From NCBI GenBank assembly GCA_964432155.1, contig CAYSMF010000011.1, positions 5,645 to 69,644 of the forward strand: a stretch of 64,000 bases of DNA, written 5' to 3'. This DNA comes from UBA10438 sp964432155 (GTDB taxonomy: Bacteria; Bacteroidota; Ignavibacteria; Kapaibacteriales; Kapaibacteriaceae). Position 1 is the stretch's first letter. Each line of letters opens with the position of its first letter. The notes below the pieces were generated by a model. That model ran no database searches and was not told the DNA's origin. It saw nothing but the letters and a program-made list of their open reading frames with translations. Shown here piece by piece: positions 44,000-54,400 of the stretch. The translations under genes and the position numbers were made by a program.

Positions 44000-45817
44000 A
44001 TGAAGCGTCTCTTCCTTGTTCTCACACTCGCTATGTGTGCGAATGTTCTTCGCGCAGGCGTCACGGAACCATGTCTTGCCGTGAACATCCCACGCGCAGA
44101 CCGCATTGCAGCAGCTGACGCCGTTGTGTACGGTAAGGTCGTGTCGCAGCGTGCAGTGTGGGACGATGCACAACGATCGATCTATACGATCAATCGTATC
44201 CTGGTGTCGGACGTATGGAAGCAGACCGATCTCGTAGCTGACACGATCACGGTGATCACCGAGGGTGGTGACATGGGGACGATGGGGCGAACCGTGATTG
44301 GTACGCTCAAGCTTGATCTAGGTGATGAGGGCTTTCTTCTCTTGGAAGCGAAGCGCAAACATGACACACGATTTACTCGCAGTGGTGTAACGTCGTTCTT
44401 CCGTCCGTACGCCGAAGTCCAAGCGCTCTTTACGCAAACGGACGATGGAGCTGTGCGCGATTGTTGGGGTGTAGTTGCACCTACCGCCCTTGCGGTTGAA
44501 CAGCGCCTTCTTGCTGCATATCCACATGAAGTGCGCGCAGCGTTTCAGCGCGTACAACCAACGCGTCGCGTCGATAAACACGCAGAAGTACTCCACGGCA
44601 GCGTGACGTTTTCACCGGAGCGCGTGATAGGGGGCATGGGCGATCCACTTACCATCCGTGGTGCTGGTTTCGGTACTCAGCGTGGTGCGAACTACGTGAC
44701 ATTCACAACAGACGGGACGAACTATCACAATGCTGATGCTGCACAGAAGTTTGTGTATCGCTCATGGTCCGATACAGAGATCGTGGTTGAAGTACCACCA
44801 TCATATTCGGGCAAGGTGCGTGTAGTGGTGGGAACAACAGTGCACGAATCAGCCGACAATGTTCGTGTAACGTCAAATCTTGCGGCGCGCAGTTTGCAGC
44901 CCCTTGTCTACAACAACCTGATCTCGACAAATGCTAACGGCGGTTACACGTGGGCTATGGATAAGGCGCTCTTCGATATTCCCGAAGCCCGGTCATGTGT
45001 AGAGAGCGTCATGCGACAGTTCCGCTGCAAAACCGGCATGAACTTCGATGTTGCACAGTCGCCAGCAACGACCGGGTACGCATTGAACGATGGTGTCAAC
45101 GCAATTGTCTTCGATGCTCCGGGCTATGAGCTTGGCGCGGGCGCTGTTGCGTATTGCGATTGGATCTGGTATTCATGTATCGTTGGAACAGAGACGTTTT
45201 ACTGGGTGCGCGACACAGACTGTCGTCTCTCGCGCAAGTTCACGTGGTACTACGGCAACGGAAAGAACCCCGAGTTCGGTATGGCGAAGCTACGCTACGT
45301 GTTGTATCACGAAATCGGTCATGCCCATCAGTTCGGTCATGTAAGCGAATGGGGCGAATCCATGCACCCAATTGTACAAGCACTGCCTGCGGAAGAGTGG
45401 CTTGAGCGCGACACGATCACTGCGAGTGAGCAACGTGTCGGGAAGTTCTTTACAGAGCGCTGTCGCTCGTTTACATTCCGTGGTTGCGGAGTGCAGCCCC
45501 TTCTCGCACCGTCGACAGATGACTGCAATACCGACCCAACAAGTGATGTTCATGATGATCATCAGCACGACGCTCTTGCGGTATCGCCACAGCCATCAGA
45601 TGATGTTGTGGTGCTTACAGATGCAGCGGTGGATGCAACAGAACGTAGTGTCGAGATCCTTGACCTGCGTGGTACACGCCTATCATCGAGCACTTGGGCG
45701 ATGCAGCAGCAGCGCATCATGCTCGACGTGCGCTCACTTGCATCGGGTCAGTACGTTGTTGTTGTGCGCGATGCAAGGGGCGTACAGCGAATGCAACCGC
45801 TGATCATTCAACGGTAG
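44000..45817 (+). CDS. Exported matrixin-like metalloprotease with TIG domain and T9SS sorting domain
   Basis: The 605-residue protein starts with a signal peptide (cleavage near VLRAG). Residues 200-290 hold an IPT/TIG immunoglobulin-like domain (FSPERVIGGMGDPLTIRGAGFG). The catalytic domain carries the metzincin zinc motif HEIGHAHQFGH (H437, E438, H441, H447), followed by MHPIV as a candidate Met-turn. The C-terminal 80 residues are a T9SS-type sorting domain (SPQPSDDVVVL, ILDLRGTRL, ending IIQR). I chose the ATG with AGGGGG upstream; a TTG codon lies just before it. The target is unknown. Confidence 0.86.
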   Translation: MKRLFLVLTLAMCANVLRAGVTEPCLAVNIPRADRIAAADAVVYGKVVSQRAVWDDAQRSIYTINRILVSDVWKQTDLVADTITVITEGGDMGTMGRTVIGTLKLDLGDEGFLLLEAKRKHDTRFTRSGVTSFFRPYAEVQALFTQTDDGAVRDCWGVVAPTALAVEQRLLAAYPHEVRAAFQRVQPTRRVDKHAEVLHGSVTFSPERVIGGMGDPLTIRGAGFGTQRGANYVTFTTDGTNYHNADAAQKFVYRSWSDTEIVVEVPPSYSGKVRVVVGTTVHESADNVRVTSNLAARSLQPLVYNNLISTNANGGYTWAMDKALFDIPEARSCVESVMRQFRCKTGMNFDVAQSPATTGYALNDGVNAIVFDAPGYELGAGAVAYCDWIWYSCIVGTETFYWVRDTDCRLSRKFTWYYGNGKNPEFGMAKLRYVLYHEIGHAHQFGHVSEWGESMHPIVQALPAEEWLERDTITASEQRVGKFFTERCRSFTFRGCGVQPLLAPSTDDCNTDPTSDVHDDHQHDALAVSPQPSDDVVVLTDAAVDATERSVEILDLRGTRLSSSTWAMQQQRIMLDVRSLASGQYVVVVRDARGVQRMQPLIIQR

Positions 45818-45829
45818 TCACGCGAAGCG

Positions 45830-47047
45830 CTACTTCTTCGAGAATGACGCGAACCACGACTTCTGGTCTTTCACACCATAGATAAACACCCCGCGGTGGT
45901 CCGCGTTGGGTCCGGCTGAGTGTGCGGTTGTCGGACCGCCACCAATGAGTGTTTGAAAGCCGGCGGGTAGTTCAGCGATATAGACTGGCGTAACCTCGTC
46001 CTTGCCTCCATGGTAACAGCGCAGCGGCGTGACTGAGCGCCAGCGATATCCGTGTGTGCGTTGCAACGTTTGCCAGTATGGTGTCTCGCCGCCGATGCTC
46101 GACGCAACGAAGTCCGGCTGTAGCATGTCGACAACCTTAGCAGGCACCATCGCGCTGTACTGCGTCCAGTTGATGCGGTTAGCGTGCAGATCACGTGCAG
46201 CTTGTAGGTATGCTGGCTTAAACGCACCGGCACTCAGACCAGGCGTGTTGTAGTAAAACTCATGTGCATTGATTTGCAGTGCAGCACATCCTGTGAGGTA
46301 GACAGCATCCACTGGTTGCCAGTTGTTGATCCAGCGGTTCATGATCGTATAGATGTCTGCCGGTGCACTGGCTGCAGCGGCTGCGGTTACGGGGATCTTC
46401 AGATTCTCGAGATGATTGAGAAACACAAGTGTTGCCCAGCCCCCTTGCGACCAACCACTGAGAAAGAACGATGTAGGCTTGTAGCCAACCTCATCGAGCA
46501 TCACCTTCGACGTATAGTACATATCGACGCATGCCTGCTGCGTACTTGCCTTCACAAGGTAACTATCTGGCTCGTCGGAGAGCCCCTTTCCGAAATAATC
46601 TGCTGCGACAACGATGTAGCCATCACCAGCGAACTGCGCGATCATCAGGCGCGTCTCGTATGACTCCTCGGGATATGACGGGACAGCTGTCTTCGAAAAC
46701 ACCGTGCCGTGTTGATACATCACCACGGGGAGATTCTTCTGCGCCACATTCGGCACGGCAATCAACCCTGACGCGCGTGTGCGACGATTCATCTGCTCGG
46801 GCACGACGGACATATAGGCTACGCGATAGAGGTTGACGCTGTTCTTCGCAGGTGGAAACGTTACGGTGTTGTCTGGAGCAAACTCCTGAAGCTCGCTCGT
46901 GAGGATCGCATTCAAGCGCTCTACCGAGTAGGTACCCAAGAATTGATAGCTCACGCCTGATGGAAGCTCAATCGACTTCATATCGGGCTTTTGAGCGGAG
47001 GCGATCGACGCGATGGCGATGAGTACAGCTGAAACGAAAAGGCGCAC
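45830..47047 (-). CDS. Exported alpha/beta-hydrolase (secretory lipase-like)
   Basis: A protein of about 405 residues with a signal peptide (cleavage near ASIASAQ) and an alpha/beta-hydrolase core: VVMYQHGTVF, VVAADYFGKG and nucleophile elbow SGWSQGG (Ser200), with a late DHRG supplying the probable catalytic His. It is a paralogue of the lipoprotein hydrolase near 56-57 kb. Substrate unknown; esterase or lipase is most likely. I prefer the GTG start because AAGGA lies 6 nt upstream and it gives a compact signal peptide; an ATG at 47083 adds 12 residues containing acidic and proline residues. Confidence 0.82.
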   Translation of the reverse strand: MRLFVSAVLIAIASIASAQKPDMKSIELPSGVSYQFLGTYSVERLNAILTSELQEFAPDNTVTFPPAKNSVNLYRVAYMSVVPEQMNRRTRASGLIAVPNVAQKNLPVVMYQHGTVFSKTAVPSYPEESYETRLMIAQFAGDGYIVVAADYFGKGLSDEPDSYLVKASTQQACVDMYYTSKVMLDEVGYKPTSFFLSGWSQGGWATLVFLNHLENLKIPVTAAAAASAPADIYTIMNRWINNWQPVDAVYLTGCAALQINAHEFYYNTPGLSAGAFKPAYLQAARDLHANRINWTQYSAMVPAKVVDMLQPDFVASSIGGETPYWQTLQRTHGYRWRSVTPLRCYHGGKDEVTPVYIAELPAGFQTLIGGGPTTAHSAGPNADHRGVFIYGVKDQKSWFASFSKK

Positions 47048-47053
47048 GGAAGG

Positions 47054-47058
47054 TCCTT
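47054..47058 (-). promoter_or_regulatory. Shine-Dalgarno favouring a GTG start
   Basis: AAGGA on the minus strand, 6 nt before the GTG at 47047 of the hydrolase gene. The in-frame ATG 36 bases upstream has no comparable site. Confidence 0.45.
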
Positions 47059-47137
47059 CGGGGATGAAATATCGTAGTGGCATCAAACCTATGCATTCTG
47101 CCTAACTTTCGGCTTCACCATCAACGAGGGGTGTACC

Positions 47138-49771
47138 ATGCGCAGTCGTATTCTGGGACTTCTGTGCTGTATTGTACTCGCAGCACCACACGTCATTGCA
47201 CAACAGCCTGAATGGCTCTTTCAGATTCCGAAGTATGGTCGCCTGAAAGGGGGCACTGGGTATCTGAGTGTCGATCGAACACGATCGACGATCCTCTTCG
47301 ACGGGGGTGCGTACGATACGTATGCAACGTCGGATGGAGGCCAAACGTGGCGGACCATCTTCGATATCAAGATGTTCTTTATCGACGTGTCGACGCAGTG
47401 GACCATTGACTGGTCCGGCAAGTGGTACTTCGTTGGTAATGTCTACATGAAGTTTCCAATCAATCTTGTGTCGGAGGATGGTGGCAATACAATTCGGTAC
47501 CTCGTCAAGGACACGAGCGATTTGGGGTTCAACGGTCGCTATGAACTGCGAGCAAAGTACATCCAGCCGAGCACGGTCATCCTCGATATCCTAGACTCTC
47601 GTCACCCATTTGACGGAGCAAACATCTCGTGCGACGCCGGTAACTCATGGAAGAACGTGAAGTGGCCATCGATTGTCTCTAACACGATGATGCTTGCGCC
47701 CACACGTCCTGGATACTTCGGAATGGTGGAAGCTGGAGGAAACACCATTGAAGTTGATGCGTGTACAGGTGAGCAGACACCGACACAGATCGATAGCAGA
47801 TCTCAATGGGTGCAACTGCGCAATGGCACCGTTATTCAGATCCCTTGGCGTGGCGGAGTATCGATCGGACCTCGCAGTACGCTTGCATTTCGCACCGACA
47901 CAGCATACACAGCTCCCGGCGACACAGTCGAGCGTAAGATCGTCTGTCAGTACGTCGGTTTGATCAACGACTCACTCGCGCTTGTTGTTGGCCGATACGG
48001 CGAAGTATGGACGGTCGGGCATGATGCTGTACTTCGGCCGCATTACCTTCCGAAGCGGTACACAGCATATCAGCAGGTGACCGCTGTTGGTTCGCTCGGT
48101 GATCGACTACTCGTAAAGACCTACATCCCAGAGGGCAATGCTGCAGGTGGAACTGTCTACACGCTGATCAATACGGCAACCGGGGCCACGACGATTCATA
48201 CGCGTCCCGCCAGTGTGGAGTACTTCGCATTTATTGCTTCACTTGATCGGTACCAGATTGTACCTGTGAACGATAGTGTGTGGTACGGCGGATTTCAGTC
48301 GGGCGAGCTGCTGATGACCACCAATGCTGGCAGTACATGGAAGCTCGTGTCGAACATCAATCCTGATCCGCGATGGGGTGAGCGCTATATCAGTGTGTCG
48401 CGCCTCTATCCGCGCGGCGATGGTTCTATGGCATTGTTGAGTGAGCACGGACGTGTGATGCTGAATGAGCCAGGCGTGAACTCGTGGGACATTGTTGTGT
48501 CGGGTCCGTTCCTGCATAAGATCAAGCTCTCGCCAAATACAAGGCAACAGATCACACGAGGGTCGCTCCTGTTCGGACCAGATGCCAATCGTCAGTATCG
48601 ACATCGGTACGGACCATCGGTGCTTCACTTCGCACATCCAGACACGATGTGGGTGTCGGGAGATGTTGTAACGCGCTATGCATCCAATGGGCAGTTTATC
48701 GACACGGTGCTCCCGCGGAAGTCACGCTATATCAAACAGCTCTCACCGAGCATCATTGTGTCGGCCATGGACTCCGTGTACTTCTCGTTCAATCAAGGAC
48801 GAGAATGGGTGTACGTGAGCAAGACCATGCCGGTACTCGTGCAGGGGAACGACACAACACGTGCTGCGATCGGAGACATGATTGTAGCTAATGACGGGGC
48901 AATCATTGCAGGTCTGCGTGGAATGCGCATCTACGATCTCGACAGTGACGGACAGCGCGTACCTCGCGACACCACGCCCGGTGGACTCATCATTAGCACG
49001 AACGATGGTAACACGTGGGAGCGAATCCCAAGCACCATCAACACATCGCTGTACATCTCATCGTTGTACAAGACGCCAACTGGCACGTTGCTATGCATTG
49101 CTGCCGAAGTCAACATCGATCCGTGGTACATCGAAACTTTCAGTGGTGAGTACCGTCGACGTCCAAGCCTCTCGCTTAACTTGGACAATAAGGGCTATCT
49201 ACTCGATCAATCGTACATCTATCGATCAACTGACAACGGTCGCACGTGGACGAGAGTTTTCATCTTTCCCGACCGTCAGGCCCTGGGTGACACAGAAATA
49301 CGCTTTATTGAAATGCCTGATGGACGAGTCATGGCGTTGCATCCAGACTTCGGTGTTGCGATCAGCACCGACGACGGAAAGCGTTGGGCGGTAGGTGATC
49401 CAGTCAACATTGGCAATCCAGAGATTAACGACATCGTGTTCACATCTGACGGCTATGCACACCTTGCTACGTCTGACGGCTACGCTCGCATGCGCACCGA
49501 CGACATCGTCAGCGTCCGCGACGGCCAGGGCAGTCCGACAGATTCCGATCTTATCGTGTCACTCTCTCGCGATGGTCGGTTAAATGTCTCATCAACGCGC
49601 GACATCTCGGCACTCAACGTGTACGCGATTGACGGATGCCTTGTAACGCAAACACGCGGAGTGGCTCCGCAGCTCACCGCAGATCTCTCCTCGGCCCCAT
49701 CAGGATCATACGCCGTCGAGGCCCTGATCAATGGAGTTCCTGTGCGACGGCTGGTTCTGTGGGCGAGGTAA
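47138..49771 (+). CDS. Large Asp-box repeat protein with T9SS sorting domain
   Basis: The 877-residue protein has a signal peptide (cleavage after HVIAQ) and many Asp-box strands: TSDGGQTW, SEDGGNT, MTTNAGSTW, ISTNDGNTW, RSTDNGRTW and ISTDDGKRW. This indicates one or two beta-propellers related to sialidase/BNR and YCF48 proteins. The C-terminal 75 residues form a T9SS-type domain (SRDGRLNVSS, VYAIDGCLV, ending LVLWAR). No sialidase catalytic arginine triad is evident, so a binding or structural role is as likely as an enzyme. GAGGGG precedes the ATG. It is divergent from the hydrolase gene. Confidence 0.82.
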   Translation: MRSRILGLLCCIVLAAPHVIAQQPEWLFQIPKYGRLKGGTGYLSVDRTRSTILFDGGAYDTYATSDGGQTWRTIFDIKMFFIDVSTQWTIDWSGKWYFVGNVYMKFPINLVSEDGGNTIRYLVKDTSDLGFNGRYELRAKYIQPSTVILDILDSRHPFDGANISCDAGNSWKNVKWPSIVSNTMMLAPTRPGYFGMVEAGGNTIEVDACTGEQTPTQIDSRSQWVQLRNGTVIQIPWRGGVSIGPRSTLAFRTDTAYTAPGDTVERKIVCQYVGLINDSLALVVGRYGEVWTVGHDAVLRPHYLPKRYTAYQQVTAVGSLGDRLLVKTYIPEGNAAGGTVYTLINTATGATTIHTRPASVEYFAFIASLDRYQIVPVNDSVWYGGFQSGELLMTTNAGSTWKLVSNINPDPRWGERYISVSRLYPRGDGSMALLSEHGRVMLNEPGVNSWDIVVSGPFLHKIKLSPNTRQQITRGSLLFGPDANRQYRHRYGPSVLHFAHPDTMWVSGDVVTRYASNGQFIDTVLPRKSRYIKQLSPSIIVSAMDSVYFSFNQGREWVYVSKTMPVLVQGNDTTRAAIGDMIVANDGAIIAGLRGMRIYDLDSDGQRVPRDTTPGGLIISTNDGNTWERIPSTINTSLYISSLYKTPTGTLLCIAAEVNIDPWYIETFSGEYRRRPSLSLNLDNKGYLLDQSYIYRSTDNGRTWTRVFIFPDRQALGDTEIRFIEMPDGRVMALHPDFGVAISTDDGKRWAVGDPVNIGNPEINDIVFTSDGYAHLATSDGYARMRTDDIVSVRDGQGSPTDSDLIVSLSRDGRLNVSSTRDISALNVYAIDGCLVTQTRGVAPQLTADLSSAPSGSYAVEALINGVPVRRLVLWAR

Positions 49772-49797
49772 CCAAACATTTGGCATGTCAATTGACG

Positions 49798-49805
49798 TAT
49801 GTTTG
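49798..49805 (+). promoter_or_regulatory. Possible Bacteroidota-type -7 box
   Basis: TATGTTTG fits TAnnTTTG, with a TTTG 15 bases upstream (shorter than the usual spacing). It lies about 64 bp before the small exported protein. Confidence 0.25.
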
Positions 49806-49868
49806 TGGACTACGGCATTCATGCACATACACGAAACGATGTGTCTGCGTCGTCGTAGATCCACGGTC

Positions 49869-50186
49869 ATGCGTCGTCTCATAGCCACCATCATTACCCT
49901 CGCACTCCTCGTTGCCGTTGGCGCAACGAGCGGCGTTGCGTGCTCAGTGGGAGATCATACTTCTACCGTGGATCAGTCTCATCCAACGCATGCTGCTTCG
50001 ATGATGGCGGTAGAGGTTGTTGCTGAAAACGATGGTGAACTCGAACCCATTCTTGTTGCGCTGTATCACGTAGAAATGGCGCAGCTGCGGACAAATGCAG
50101 CTACGTCAAAACAATCGCGATGCCTAGATGTATCGCCAGTGATTTCCGTGCCGCTCTACATCGCTGCACGACGAATACAGATATAG
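49869..50186 (+). CDS. Small exported hypothetical protein upstream of the RND operon
   Basis: A 105-residue protein with a signal peptide (MRRLIATIITLALLVAVGAT) and a mature part rich in His, Ser and Met (CSVGDHTSTVDQSHPTH). I do not recognise a family. It could start earlier at an in-frame ATG ten codons upstream, but this one gives a standard signal peptide. A short hairpin and about 100 bp separate it from the efflux adaptor. By position it may belong to the same stress or metal response; no direct evidence supports this. Confidence 0.5.
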   Translation: MRRLIATIITLALLVAVGATSGVACSVGDHTSTVDQSHPTHAASMMAVEVVAENDGELEPILVALYHVEMAQLRTNAATSKQSRCLDVSPVISVPLYIAARRIQI

Positions 50187-50225
50187 AACATACGCTGTTT
50201 GCTTGAGGGCTATTGTGCCCTGTTC

Positions 50226-50250
50226 GCTACTCCCCATTTGTTGGAGTAGC
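50226..50250 (+). terminator. Hairpin between the small gene and the RND operon
   Basis: A perfect 8-bp stem (GCTACTCC / GGAGTAGC) with a 9-nt loop, 40 bp after the small gene and 35 bp before the adaptor gene. There is no strong T tract, so it may be a weak terminator or leader hairpin. Confidence 0.4.
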
Positions 50251-50284
50251 CATTGGTATTTGATCAACACTAAGCGAACAACGT

Positions 50285-51397
50285 ATGATTCTCCGCAGTG
50301 CCTCACTACGTGCATACTGCACGTCTATCACATTGTTAGCAGCTCTTGTTTTCTTCTATGGGTGTTCCTCCCACGAAGAACACGATGAACATGCCGAACA
50401 TGTAACCTTTGTCGTCACGAGTCCGATAGTAAAGGACACGGTCACAACTCGCGAGTATGTGTGCCAAGTACGTGCGACACAGCATATAGAACTCCGCGCT
50501 CTTGAACGGGGCTATCTCGAACGTGTATATGTAGACGAAGGGCAGCTTGTCCGTAAAGGACAACTGATGTTTCAGATCAAGCCCGTGATTTATGAGGCAG
50601 AGTATCAGCAGACCCAAGCCGAGGCCAAGGTTGCTGAGATTGAGTACCTCAACACCAAGCAGCTTGCAGATAAGAATGTTGTCTCGCCGAATGAACTTGC
50701 GATGGCGAAGGCGCGCTACGATCAGGCTAAGGCCCACATGGATTTGGCCCGAGCACACCTATCGTTCACGCGTGTCGTCGCTCCGTTCACGGGCATCATG
50801 AATCGCCTACAAGCACGCGTTGGTAGTCTGCTCGAAGAGGGCGACATGCTCAGTGCTCTCTCGGATAACAGCTCGATGTGGGTGTACTTCAACGTACCCG
50901 AAGTACAGTATCTGAATTATCAAACTGCGGCCGACGCCTCACGTCATCAGCAGGTACAACTCAAGATGGCGAACGGCAAGATCTTTGATCAATCGGGTAC
51001 CGTCACTACGATTGAAGCTGATTTCAATAGTGAAACAGGAAACATCGCGTTTCGCGCGACGTTCCCGAATCCCAAGGGTATCCTCCGTCACGGCGAGACG
51101 GGCAACATTCTGATGACGGACGAACTGAAAGGTGCCCTGCTTATTCCGCAGATGGCAACCTTCGAAGTGCTCGACAAAAAGTTCGTGTTCGTCGTTGGAC
51201 GTGATAGTGTGGTTCGCACACGACCAATCAAGATCCGTGCGGAGCTGCCGCACCTCTATGCCGTAGAGGCCGGACTTCAGCCCGGCGAGCGAATTCTTCT
51301 CGAGGGCATTAGGAAGGTCAAGGAGAATCAGAAAATCTCCTACACCTACAGAGATCCATCGGCGGTCATTTCCAAACTCGCGTTGTACGCAGAGTAA
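50285..51397 (+). CDS. RND efflux periplasmic adaptor lipoprotein
   Basis: The 370-residue membrane-fusion protein has a lipobox (FFYGCSS) followed at once by the His/acid-rich HEEHDEHAEH. It has the HlyD/AcrA layout: beta-barrel and lipoyl strands (RALERGYLERVYVDEGQLVRKGQLMFQI), an alpha-helical hairpin (residues 100-160), the closing lipoyl half (VVAPFTGIMNRLQARVG), and a membrane-proximal C-terminal domain. It links the AcrB-like pump to the TolC-like channel encoded next. The His-rich N-terminus could bind metal. Order adaptor-pump-channel is the common RND operon layout. Confidence 0.92.
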   Translation: MILRSASLRAYCTSITLLAALVFFYGCSSHEEHDEHAEHVTFVVTSPIVKDTVTTREYVCQVRATQHIELRALERGYLERVYVDEGQLVRKGQLMFQIKPVIYEAEYQQTQAEAKVAEIEYLNTKQLADKNVVSPNELAMAKARYDQAKAHMDLARAHLSFTRVVAPFTGIMNRLQARVGSLLEEGDMLSALSDNSSMWVYFNVPEVQYLNYQTAADASRHQQVQLKMANGKIFDQSGTVTTIEADFNSETGNIAFRATFPNPKGILRHGETGNILMTDELKGALLIPQMATFEVLDKKFVFVVGRDSVVRTRPIKIRAELPHLYAVEAGLQPGERILLEGIRKVKENQKISYTYRDPSAVISKLALYAE

Positions 51398-51424
51398 CAC
51401 CAACAAACCGACATCTGACATTCT

Positions 51425-54400
51425 ATGTTCAAGAACATCCTTCACAGACCCGTACTAGCAATCGTGGTCTCGGTGATGATTGTGTTCGTTGGTCTTCTCG
51501 CTATTAAGCAGCTGCCAACCTCACAGTTTCCTGAGATCGCCCCAACAACAGTCAACATTGCGATCGCCTATCCCGGTGCCAGTGCTGATGTACTGATCAA
51601 ATCGACGCTTATTCCACTTGAACAGTCAATCAATGGCGTACCCGGGATGCGCTACATCGCATCCGATGCTACCAGTGCTGGCGAGGCTACGGTGCGCGTC
51701 ATCTTTGAACCAGGAACCGATCCGAGTGCGGCCGTCGTCCAGGTAAAGACGCGCGTTGACCAAGTGATGCCACTCCTACCCGAGCTTGTGCAGCGAGAGG
51801 GCGTGATTATCACGCCAGTGCAGCCAAGTATGCTGATGTACGTCAATCTCTACAGCACTGATGAAGATGCTGATGAAAAGTACCTCTATAACTACGCGAA
51901 TGTAAAGTTGATCCCAGAGATCAAGCGGATCAAGGGTATTGCATCGGCGACAATTCTTGGTAATCGTCAGTACGCGATGCGCATATGGCTGAAACCCGAT
52001 CGTATGCGGGCATACAACATCGCAACCGAAGAGGTGATGGATGCGATGAAAGAACAAAGCATCATCGCACGTCCCGGTCGACTTGGTCTAGCATCTGGTA
52101 TCGATGCGCAATCACTTGAGTACGTATTGAAGTATCAAGATCGGTACGACAAGCCTGAGCAGTATGAGAACATCATCGTACGTTCGAATCCCGATGGTGA
52201 GATTGTGCGCCTGAAGGACCTTGCGACTGTTGAGCTTGGTTCAGAGTTCTTCGATATCTATTGTAATCTCGACGGACATCCCTCTGCTGCCATCATGCTC
52301 AAGCAGACAGTTGGAAGTAATGCAACGGATGTAATCGAGTCGGTGAAGGAAAAGCTCGAGGAACTGAAGCAAGAGTTCCCTGCGAAAATGGACTATAAGG
52401 TGAGCTACGACGTGTCGAAGTTCCTTGATGCGTCGATGGAGCAGGTTGTTGATACGCTGCGAGACGCGTTCATTCTTGTGGCATTCGTTGTGTTTATCTT
52501 CCTTGGCGACTGGCGAAGCACGCTCATTCCAACGCTTGCTGTTCCGGTGTCGCTGATCGGTGCATTCTTCGTGATGCAGGCGTTTGGTCTATCGATCAAC
52601 CTCATTACGCTATTCGCGCTTGTGTTGGCTATCGGTATTGTGGTCGATGATGCAATCGTAGTAGTCGAAGCCGTTCATGCGAAGATGCACGAGAAGCATT
52701 GCGGACCGTATCAAGCGGTGAAGGAGGTGATGGGGGAAATCAGTGGCGCTATCATCGCAATCACATTGGTGATGGTGTCGGTGTTCCTTCCAATTGCGTT
52801 TATGTCGGGTCCTGTTGGTGCGTTCTACCGACAGTTCTCGATCACAATGGCGAGCGCGATCATCCTCTCGGCTATCGTAGCGCTCACACTTACGCCCGTT
52901 CTCAGTGCGATCATTCTCAAAGACACGCGCAGCAAGTCCGGTACACCGTCACGAATGCAACGATTCATCGCAGCATTCGATCGTGCCTTCGACGCATTGA
53001 ACGGCGCATACGTCGGCCTCCTTCGTCGCACTGTTCACCGTCCAATTGTCACGTTCACCGTCATAGGTGCATTCCTTGCGGGAATTGTCGTTATCGACCA
53101 GATCATCCCTGCTGGATTCATCCCGAGCGAAGACCAAGGCACGATCTACGCGATCATTCAGACACCACCTGGATCGACATTGGAACGGACGAATCAGGTG
53201 TCTCTTGAGCTCGAACGAATCTGCAAAACAGTCGAAGAGGTCGAATCAGTCTCGGGTCTTGCTGGCTACGAAATCATGACCGAGGGTCGAGGCTCAAACG
53301 CTGGCACATGTCTTATTGACCTCAAAGATTGGTCTGATCGGAAGAGGACAGTGCGTGAGGTGATGGAAGAGCTCGAGGAGAAGACGCGCGACCTCGGTGC
53401 GGTAGTTGAGTTCTTCGAGCCACCTGCTGTGCCTGGCTTTGGTTCTTCAGGGGGCTTTTCCCTTCGTCTACTCGACAAGAACAACGGCACAGATTATCGT
53501 GTGTTTGAAAAAGCAAATACCGACTTCATGGAGGCCTTGAGTAAGCGGAAAGAACTTACAGGACTCTTTACATTCTTTGCTGCGAACTATCCACAGTACG
53601 AGCTCGTGATCGACAATGGTGCTGCGATGCAAAAGGGAGTTTCGATCGGTAAAGCTATGGACAACCTGAACATCCTCATTGGGAGCACTTACGAACAAGG
53701 TTTTATCAAGTTCGATCGCTTCTTCAAGGTGTACGTTCAGTCAGCTCCTGAGTACCGTCGCTTTCCATCGGATCTCGAGAACTTGTTTGTCAAAAACAAT
53801 CGCGATGAGATGGTTCCATACTCGTCCTTCATGAGCTTGAAGAAGACGCAAGGGCCAAACGAAATCACGCGCTACAACCTGTATAACTCGTCGGCTATTC
53901 GCGGTCTGCCATCAGAGGGCTTCACAACTGGTGATGCTGTACAGGCGATTCGCGAAGTAGCAAAGCAAACGCTTCCTCGCGGATATGATATTGCATGGGA
54001 AGGACTATCCTACGACGAAGCAGATCGCGGAAATGAAGCGTTGTGGATCTTCCTTGTGGTGTTGGCGTTCGTCTACCTTGTACTCGCAGCACAATACGAG
54101 AGCTTCGTTCTTCCTCTTGCAGTCGTCTTATCACTTCCTATTGGTGTGTTTGGAGCATTCGCGTTGCTGAAGATGATGGGGCTAGCGAATGATATCTATG
54201 CACAGATCGGTCTGATTATGCTTGTGGGTCTGCTTGGCAAAAACGCGGTGCTGATTGTCGAGTATGCCGTGCAGAAACAACATGCAGGTGCAACGATTGC
54301 CGAGGCTGCGATTGAGGGGGCGAAGGCTCGTCTTCGTCCGATCTTGATGACGTCGTTTGCCTTTATCGCAGGTCTCATTCCGCTAGTAACGGCGTCTGGA

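Noticed and set aside
52699..53208. 169-residue frame inside the RND pump
   Set aside because: It is a frame-shifted reading of the pump sequence; the pump frame is unbroken and has the TM4 aspartates.
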